Positions 58,599-64,000 of a stretch of DNA of 64,000 nucleotides are shown piece by piece. Below the pieces are notes generated by a model. It made no database searches, had not been told where the DNA came from, and was given only the letters and a program-made list of their open reading frames with translations. Position 1 is the stretch's first letter, and each line of letters starts with the position of its first letter. Origin of the DNA: CAUPWF01 sp963515125 (GTDB lineage Bacteria; Bacillota; Clostridia; Lachnospirales; Lachnospiraceae); NCBI GenBank assembly GCA_052116865.1, contig JBQKKG010000014.1, positions 1 to 64,000 of the forward strand, in the 5' to 3' direction. The position numbers were made by a program, and so were the translations under genes.

Positions 58599-60521
58599 CT
58601 ACATTTTTATATTATTTCCTTGTTCCCGTCCCCATTGCTCCATATAAACTAATAAAACAGAAATATCTGCTGGAGATACACCTGATATTCTAGATGCCTG
58701 TCCTATAGAAACTGGATGATATTTGTTAAGTTTTTGTTTTGCCTCAATTCTAAGACTATTTATACTATCATAATTAATATTATCAGGTATCCTTTTTGAC
58801 TCTAACTTTTTAAACTGTTCTACTTGTTTTAGTTGTCTTTTGATATATCCATCATACTTAATATTAATATTAATCTGTTCTATTACTTCAACTGGAAGAG
58901 GTTGACGCTGCCTATCAATTTTTTCCAAAGCTTCATAAGATAGCTCAGGCCTTCTAATTAATTCTGCTAGTGTTGTTCCTGAATTTAATATTGTACTTCC
59001 GTAGGATTGCAATAATTCCTGAACTTCTTTATTAGCACCCACATTTGTATGTTCAAGTCTTTTTACTTCTGTTGATATCATCTGTTCTTTTTCTAATAAG
59101 TGTTGATAACGTTCTTCACTAATTAAACCAATTTGATAACCTAACTTAGTTAGCCTTTGATCTGCATTATCTTGACGTAATAACAACCGATACTCTGCAC
59201 GAGAAGTCATCATTCGATATGGTTCTCGACTCTCTTTTGTAACCAGATCATCGATAAGAACACCTATATAACCTTGTGATCGATCGATAATTATCTGTTC
59301 TTTACCTAATAGTTTTAAGGATGCATTAATACCTGCAACCAGACCTTGAGCCGCTGCTTCTTCATACCCAGAACTACCATTAAATTGTCCCCCACTAAAT
59401 AATCCTTGAATATTTTTAAATTCTAAAGTAGGAAATAATTGACGTGCATCTATACAATCATACTCAATTGCATATGCATTTCTAACAATCTTAACCTGCT
59501 CAAGCCCAGGCACACTTCTATACATCTCGCATTGTACATCTTCTGGTAAAGAACTTGACATACCACCAACATACATTTCATTTGTGTTTATTCCTTCTGG
59601 CTCAAGAAAAACTTGGTGTCTATCCTTATCTGAAAATTTCACAACTTTATCTTCAATAGATGGACAATATCTAGGCCCAGTACCTTCTATCATTCCAGAA
59701 TATAATGGGGATCGATCTAAATTTGCTTTAATAATTTCATGTGTTTTTGTATTTGTATAAGTTAACCAACAAGATGCTTGATCAATTTGTACATCTTTGA
59801 TATCTGTTGTGAATGAAAAAGGAACAACTTTTTCATCTCCAAATTGTTCTTCCATTTTGCTAAAATCTATAGAATTTTTATCAACTCTAGCAGGTGTACC
59901 AGTTTTAAAACGATACATTTTTATTCCTAAATTTTTCAAAGAATCCGTCAAAAAAGTTGCAGATTGTAGTCCATTTGGACCCGTGCTGGTACTAATTTCT
60001 CCATATATACAACGTGATTTTAAATATGTTCCAGTACATAAAATAACTGCACCGCAAGAATATATAGCTCCTGAATATGTTTGAATTCCAGTAACTTTAT
60101 TATCAGTTACCAAAATATCAGTTACCTCACCTTGCTTAATATCTAAGCGTTCCTGTCTTTCTAAAACTTGTCTCATAGTTCTACTATAATTTGCCTTATC
60201 TGCTTGTGCTCTTAAAGAATGAACAGCTGGACCTTTTGATTTATTTAACATCTTTGATTGAATAAAAGTCTGATCTATAACTTTTCCCATTTCTCCACCC
60301 AAAGCATCAATTTCACGCACCAAATGCCCTTTAGAACTTCCTCCAATATTAGGATTACATGGCATCATAGCAATACTATCAACACTCACAGTAAACAAAA
60401 TCGTCCGTAATCCTAGTCTAGAAGTAGCCAACGCTGCCTCACAGCCTGCATGTCCTGCACCAACTACTACCACATCATAATGATCCTTATTTTCCCATAC
60501 AGAATTTGCTGAATATTTCAT
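58599..60521 (-). CDS. mnmG: tRNA uridine-34 carboxymethylaminomethyl enzyme MnmG (GidA)
   Basis: A 640-residue FAD protein. The dinucleotide site is VVVVGAGHAGCEAALATSRLG (~17-37). Later motifs are MPCNPNIGGSSKGHLVREIDALGGEMG, GPRYCPSIEDK, and RAEYRLLLRQDNAD. With MnmE it makes cmnm5U34 in tRNAs reading NNA/NNG codons. It overlaps the mnmE end by 35 bp, indicating translational coupling. Confidence 0.97.
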   Translation of the reverse strand: MKYSANSVWENKDHYDVVVVGAGHAGCEAALATSRLGLRTILFTVSVDSIAMMPCNPNIGGSSKGHLVREIDALGGEMGKVIDQTFIQSKMLNKSKGPAVHSLRAQADKANYSRTMRQVLERQERLDIKQGEVTDILVTDNKVTGIQTYSGAIYSCGAVILCTGTYLKSRCIYGEISTSTGPNGLQSATFLTDSLKNLGIKMYRFKTGTPARVDKNSIDFSKMEEQFGDEKVVPFSFTTDIKDVQIDQASCWLTYTNTKTHEIIKANLDRSPLYSGMIEGTGPRYCPSIEDKVVKFSDKDRHQVFLEPEGINTNEMYVGGMSSSLPEDVQCEMYRSVPGLEQVKIVRNAYAIEYDCIDARQLFPTLEFKNIQGLFSGGQFNGSSGYEEAAAQGLVAGINASLKLLGKEQIIIDRSQGYIGVLIDDLVTKESREPYRMMTSRAEYRLLLRQDNADQRLTKLGYQIGLISEERYQHLLEKEQMISTEVKRLEHTNVGANKEVQELLQSYGSTILNSGTTLAELIRRPELSYEALEKIDRQRQPLPVEVIEQININIKYDGYIKRQLKQVEQFKKLESKRIPDNINYDSINSLRIEAKQKLNKYHPVSIGQASRISGVSPADISVLLVYMEQWGREQGNNIKM

Positions 60522-61887
60522 TTGCTAAATCTTCTCCTATCGTCTCACCTATAATACTTCCTAATGCTTCATATGCATCTATTAAATCTATAGAATAAAA
60601 ATCTTCTGGCATCTTATGATCAATACTTACAATAACTTTCTCTAAACTACACACTGCATCCTGCAGTGCATGCTTATGTCGTATATTTGTAATATATACT
60701 TCATCATTAAATGTAACTTCTCCCTTAAAAAACATATTTTTTATAATATTTTCTAATTCTTTTATCCCCTTTTTCTCTTTCGCTGATATTTCAATAATGA
60801 TATTATTACAGTCTAACTCTATTAAATCTTGCTTAGAAACAACCATATTTAAATCCGATTTATTTAATATAATAATAGCTTTTTTATCTTGTATCATTTT
60901 TATTATTTCACTATCATCTTTATCTAAGAACCTAGAGGCATCTACCACATAGATAATTAAATCCGATTTTTCTGCATATTCTTTTGCTCGATCTACACCT
61001 ATTTTTTCAACTATATCTTCTGTATCTCTAATACCTGCAGTATCAATAATATTTAAACTAATACCACTTAAATTAATACTTTCTTCTAATACATCCCTTG
61101 TAGTCCCTGCAATATTAGTAACGATTGCACGTTCTCTGCCTGATAAAACATTTAAAAGTGAAGATTTACCCGCATTCGGTTTTCCAATAATAACTGTTTG
61201 AATGCCTTCTTTGATTATTCTACCATCATCTGATGTAGCTAACAACTGATGAATTTTATTTATTAAATTATGCACAGTGACTTCTAGTGTTTTTCCATAT
61301 CCGTCTACACTAATGTGTTCAGGATCATCTAACGCTGTTTCTATAAATGCAGTATGATATATGATTTCACTTCTAATTTCTTTTATTTTTTCATGTACAG
61401 AACCCTTTAACTGACTTATAGAACTTTGAAGAGCATAATTACTTTTGGCATTAATTACATCTATAACCGCCTCTGCCTGTGACAAATCAATTTTTCCATT
61501 TAGAAAAGCACTCTTAGTAAATTCTCCCGGTTCTGCGGGACGCGCACCATACTTTATAACTGTCTCTAATACTTTTTTTACTACAAAAACTCCACCATGA
61601 CAATTAATTTCAACGGTATTTTCTCCTGTAAAAGTATGTGGGGCATGCATTAGCATAATAAGAACTTCATCTATAATTTCATTGTTATCAACAATATATC
61701 CATGGTGAATCGTATGACTTTTCTCTTTAGATAATTTTTTATTTCCACTTAAATCTTTTCTATTGTTATAAATTTTATCAATAATATCAATCGCCATTTC
61801 GCCACTAATTCTTACAATACCTATACCAGAATTTGTCATAGCTGTTGCTATAGCAGCAATTGTTTGATTTGTTGCATTTAACTCCAT
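60487..61887 (-). CDS. mnmE: tRNA modification GTPase MnmE (TrmE)
   Basis: A 466-residue protein: N-terminal formyl-THF-binding domain (TIAAIATAMTNSGIGIVRISG, GENTVEINCHGG), a helical domain, an inserted G domain with GKPNAGKSSLLNVL (~227-240), GTTRD, DTAGIR and NKSD, and the C-terminal FCMGK with the functional cysteine. It partners MnmG in wobble uridine modification. AAGGAGG precedes the ATG. A terminator after jag separates it from the yidC-jag unit. Confidence 0.97.
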   Translation of the reverse strand: MELNATNQTIAAIATAMTNSGIGIVRISGEMAIDIIDKIYNNRKDLSGNKKLSKEKSHTIHHGYIVDNNEIIDEVLIMLMHAPHTFTGENTVEINCHGGVFVVKKVLETVIKYGARPAEPGEFTKSAFLNGKIDLSQAEAVIDVINAKSNYALQSSISQLKGSVHEKIKEIRSEIIYHTAFIETALDDPEHISVDGYGKTLEVTVHNLINKIHQLLATSDDGRIIKEGIQTVIIGKPNAGKSSLLNVLSGRERAIVTNIAGTTRDVLEESINLSGISLNIIDTAGIRDTEDIVEKIGVDRAKEYAEKSDLIIYVVDASRFLDKDDSEIIKMIQDKKAIIILNKSDLNMVVSKQDLIELDCNNIIIEISAKEKKGIKELENIIKNMFFKGEVTFNDEVYITNIRHKHALQDAVCSLEKVIVSIDHKMPEDFYSIDLIDAYEALGSIIGETIGEDLANEIFSKFCMGK

Positions 61888-61907
61888 AATACCTCCTTAT
61901 AATTTTT

Positions 61908-61938
61908 AAAAACCGGGGCTTAATCATCCCCGGTTTTT
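61908..61938 (-). terminator. Terminator of jag
   Basis: AAAACCGGGG and CCCCGGTTTT form a 10-bp stem with a 9-nt loop, flanked by A/T runs, directly after the jag stop. Confidence 0.9.
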
Positions 61939-61939
61939 T

Positions 61940-62761
61940 CTAGTTTCTTTTTGATAACGTTACAACAACGCGTCTATAAGGTTCTTCACCTTCACTATGT
62001 GTTGACACATAAGTATCAGATTGAAGAACTGAGTGAATAATTCTTCTTTCATATGGATTCATCGGCTCAAGTGAAACAGGTTTCTTTGTTCTTTTTACCT
62101 TATAAGCAATATTTTTTGCAAGGTTTTCTAAAGTTGCTTTTCTACGTGCACGATAATTTTCTGTATCTAATTTAACTCTGACATATCCATCTTGTACTTT
62201 ATTTGCAACTCTATTAGCTAAATATTGTAATGAATCTAATGTTTGTCCTCTTTTTCCTATAAGAATACCCATATTATCACCTTCTAAATCAATAGATAAA
62301 GCACCATCTTTATCTACAGTAGAAGTTACATTTACATCCATTCCCATAGTCTTCATTACATTTACAAGAAATTCTTCTGTTTCTTTAATAGCCTCTGGTG
62401 TCACTTCAACTAAAATAGTTTCTTCTTTTTTAGGATGTGATACTGTTGTTTGGTTAATATCATTTTTTATTTCTTTTTTTATATCATTTTTTATCTCTTT
62501 TTTTGTTTCTTTTTTTATATCCTTTTTAACTTCGTTTTTAATCACTTCTTTAATTGGAGCTTCTACCTTAACATCTTCAACAGCTGTTTCTCTTTTATGT
62601 CGCGCCTTTATTATAGCCTTTTTACTTCCTATTCCTAAGAAACCAGAACTTCCTTTTTCTATGATATCATATTCCAATTCATTACTTATGATACCTAACT
62701 GAATGGATGCCTCTGTAATAGCGTCATCTAGAGTTTTAGCTGTGACTGTAATTTCATTCAT
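61940..62761 (-). CDS. jag: RNA-binding protein Jag (KhpB/SpoIIIJ-associated)
   Basis: A 273-residue protein: Jag-N domain (ITVTAKTLDDAITEASIQLGI, ~3-50), a very lysine-rich linker built of KKEIKNDI-like repeats (~75-120), a KH domain (VDKDGALSIDLEGDNMGILIGKRGQTLDSLQYLANRVAN) and an R3H domain (EPMNPYERRIIHSVLQ). Homologues bind many RNAs and with KhpA influence cell elongation. It follows yidC as in most Firmicutes. The linker repeats (KKDIKKETKKEIKND...) are low complexity and may vary between strains. Confidence 0.94.
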   Translation of the reverse strand: MNEITVTAKTLDDAITEASIQLGIISNELEYDIIEKGSSGFLGIGSKKAIIKARHKRETAVEDVKVEAPIKEVIKNEVKKDIKKETKKEIKNDIKKEIKNDINQTTVSHPKKEETILVEVTPEAIKETEEFLVNVMKTMGMDVNVTSTVDKDGALSIDLEGDNMGILIGKRGQTLDSLQYLANRVANKVQDGYVRVKLDTENYRARRKATLENLAKNIAYKVKRTKKPVSLEPMNPYERRIIHSVLQSDTYVSTHSEGEEPYRRVVVTLSKRN

Positions 62762-62784
62762 GATGAACCCTCCTATTTGCTTAA

Positions 62785-64000
62785 TTAATCATTCTCATTA
62801 AATTTCTTAACCATATTTGCCTTAGAAGCTAAACTACCTTGTTTTGCACTTTTATTTACTTCTTTTGCCTGTTGAATCTTTTCTTCTCTTTCAATAGAAG
62901 ATATTTTAGATTTAGTAGGTTCTTGAATATTTCTTACATTCTTTTGAGCCATTTCATTTAAACTTCTTGCAGAAGTACCTTTTTTTTCTCTTTTTTTAGC
63001 AGCCTTTTCAAGATTCTTCTTAATCATATCATCCATGGACATTTTATTTAGATGTTTATTAATTACTAACTGTTGTACTGTACGAACAACAGCACTTGCT
63101 ATCCAATAAATTCCCAATCCTGCAGGCAATGTAAAGCACATGAATACTGAAAAGATCGGCATCATCATATTCATTGTTTTCATTTGATTTGCCATTGGAT
63201 TATCATCAGAATTACTTTGCATAGGCATTAGCTTAATACTTAAATATTGTGTAATACCTGATAAAATAGGAATCATTACGGCGCCAATTGCTAATCCAAT
63301 CGCACCAACTTTTATTGCATCTGTGAATATAGTCATTGGAGCATTTGCAATGTTAATCCCTAAAAAGTTATTTAAATGACCAATCCCTGAAACTGTAGTA
63401 TCAATAGCACCTTGTAAATCTGGAAATTTATCTGCTAATGTGTCCCAAGTTGTGGTTTGAAATTTATATAATACGTCAATTAATGTATTTGCTTCTTTAT
63501 AATCATACTTACTTGCACTTAATAGGATTGGTTTCGCTTCTCCTATTTTTTCCATGACTTTTTGAAATCCATCTGTTGCCATAATCTGATTCACTAATGG
63601 CATATAAGTATCTCTAATACTATCTACATATGCAGGCATATTTCTAATTACTGCATATAACCCGAAAAGCAAAGGCATTTGCACCAGCATTTGCGCACAA
63701 CCTCCAGTAGGAGAAGTACCATACTTTTCATATACTAACTGCATTTCTTCTTGCTGTTTCATCATAGAAGCTTGATCTTTTTTATTCTTATACTTCTTTT
63801 GAATCTTTTGTAATTCTGGATTCATAACAGCAGATAATTTTGAAAATTTCTGTTGTTTAATAGTTAATGGAAGCATTAATGTATAAATTATAATTGTAAA
63901 TATAATAATACAAAGACCTATATTTTGAATTCCAAACGTACTATCTAAAAATTCAAATATAAAGTTCATTAGTCTCCCAAGCACCCAAGCAATTTGTCCA
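62785..64000 (-). CDS. yidC: Membrane protein insertase YidC (partial at the right edge)
   Basis: The frame is open to the window edge: upstream of the GTG at 63984 it still reads GQIAW in frame, as expected inside a YidC N-terminus, so the true start is beyond base 64000. At least 404 codons are present. Membrane helices include NIGLCIIIFTIIIYTLMLPLT, MLVQMPLLFGLYAVI, GLAIGAVMIPILSGITQYL and MPIFSVFMCFTLPAGLGIYW; the conserved KQQKFSKLSAVMNPELQKIQ follows the first. It inserts membrane proteins alone or with SecYEG; the homologue SpoIIIJ is needed in sporulation. It is followed by jag. Confidence 0.95.
   Translation of the reverse strand, partial: GQIAWVLGRLMNFIFEFLDSTFGIQNIGLCIIIFTIIIYTLMLPLTIKQQKFSKLSAVMNPELQKIQKKYKNKKDQASMMKQQEEMQLVYEKYGTSPTGGCAQMLVQMPLLFGLYAVIRNMPAYVDSIRDTYMPLVNQIMATDGFQKVMEKIGEAKPILLSASKYDYKEANTLIDVLYKFQTTTWDTLADKFPDLQGAIDTTVSGIGHLNNFLGINIANAPMTIFTDAIKVGAIGLAIGAVMIPILSGITQYLSIKLMPMQSNSDDNPMANQMKTMNMMMPIFSVFMCFTLPAGLGIYWIASAVVRTVQQLVINKHLNKMSMDDMIKKNLEKAAKKREKKGTSARSLNEMAQKNVRNIQEPTKSKISSIEREEKIQQAKEVNKSAKQGSLASKANMVKKFNEND

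Noticed and set aside
62785..63984. YidC starting at the GTG at 63984
   Set aside because: The frame continues upstream with residues expected inside a YidC N-terminus up to the window edge, so the gene is partial.
1..64000. CRISPR array
   Set aside because: No series of direct repeats with unique spacers was seen; the repeats present are dispersed palindromes, parS sites and in-frame protein repeats.

Overview
The window is AT-rich and most genes are on the minus strand. It looks like the chromosome of a spore-forming, strictly anaerobic Clostridium relative, most likely Lachnospiraceae. Supporting genes are the sporulation set (SpoIID, SpoIIQ, BofA, CwlD), a forward and a reverse rubrerythrin, MecA, DUF3881 and DUF4446 proteins, and an isoleucine T-box. 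The right end (yidC-jag-mnmE-mnmG-rsmG-parA-parB with three perfect parS sites) is the classical gene order beside oriC, so the origin should lie a few kb beyond base 64000.

Layout. (1) 1-4350: right end of an integrated mobile element: XRE regulator, excisionase-like protein, two small proteins, a catalytically dead double-resolvase protein, a DUF6075 protein and a large serine recombinase. It has cut a cpaF/tadA pilus ATPase gene after its conserved NTGH motif; tadZ/cpaE lies just upstream. (2) 6.3-30 kb: housekeeping and sporulation genes: bofA, yaaL, dCMP deaminase, upp, a Sua5-pseudophosphatase fusion, cwlD, a GH18 protein, mecA, an NlpC/P60 hydrolase, a Fur-family regulator with two rubrerythrins, two ECF S components, a DEAD helicase, hemolysin III, spoIID-spoIIQ, glgP, and ileS behind a T-box. 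GC-rich palindromes are scattered here, usually touching stop codons. (3) 30-34 kb: a DacF-like carboxypeptidase and a GGDEF-EAL protein. (4) 34.4-49.6 kb: a 2565-residue repeat-rich surface protein with a small membrane protein, divergent from a plus-strand operon (degenerate GGDEF protein, sigma factor, putative membrane anti-sigma, transglutaminase lipoprotein, GspF/PilC platform, four pilin-like proteins, PilT). This is the best candidate for an undescribed system: a sigma-controlled type IV filament machine with a PilT motor and no PilB in view. The divergent promoters share an 11-bp element. (5) 49.6-64 kb: chemoreceptor, tRNA-Arg(CCU), DUF3881, a DnaA-box-like cluster, serS, DUF4446, parB, parA, parS, an alpha/beta hydrolase, rsmG, mnmG, mnmE, jag and yidC (cut by the right edge).

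All calls come from reading the sequence; no database search was run. Family names are from recognised motifs and remembered family patterns.
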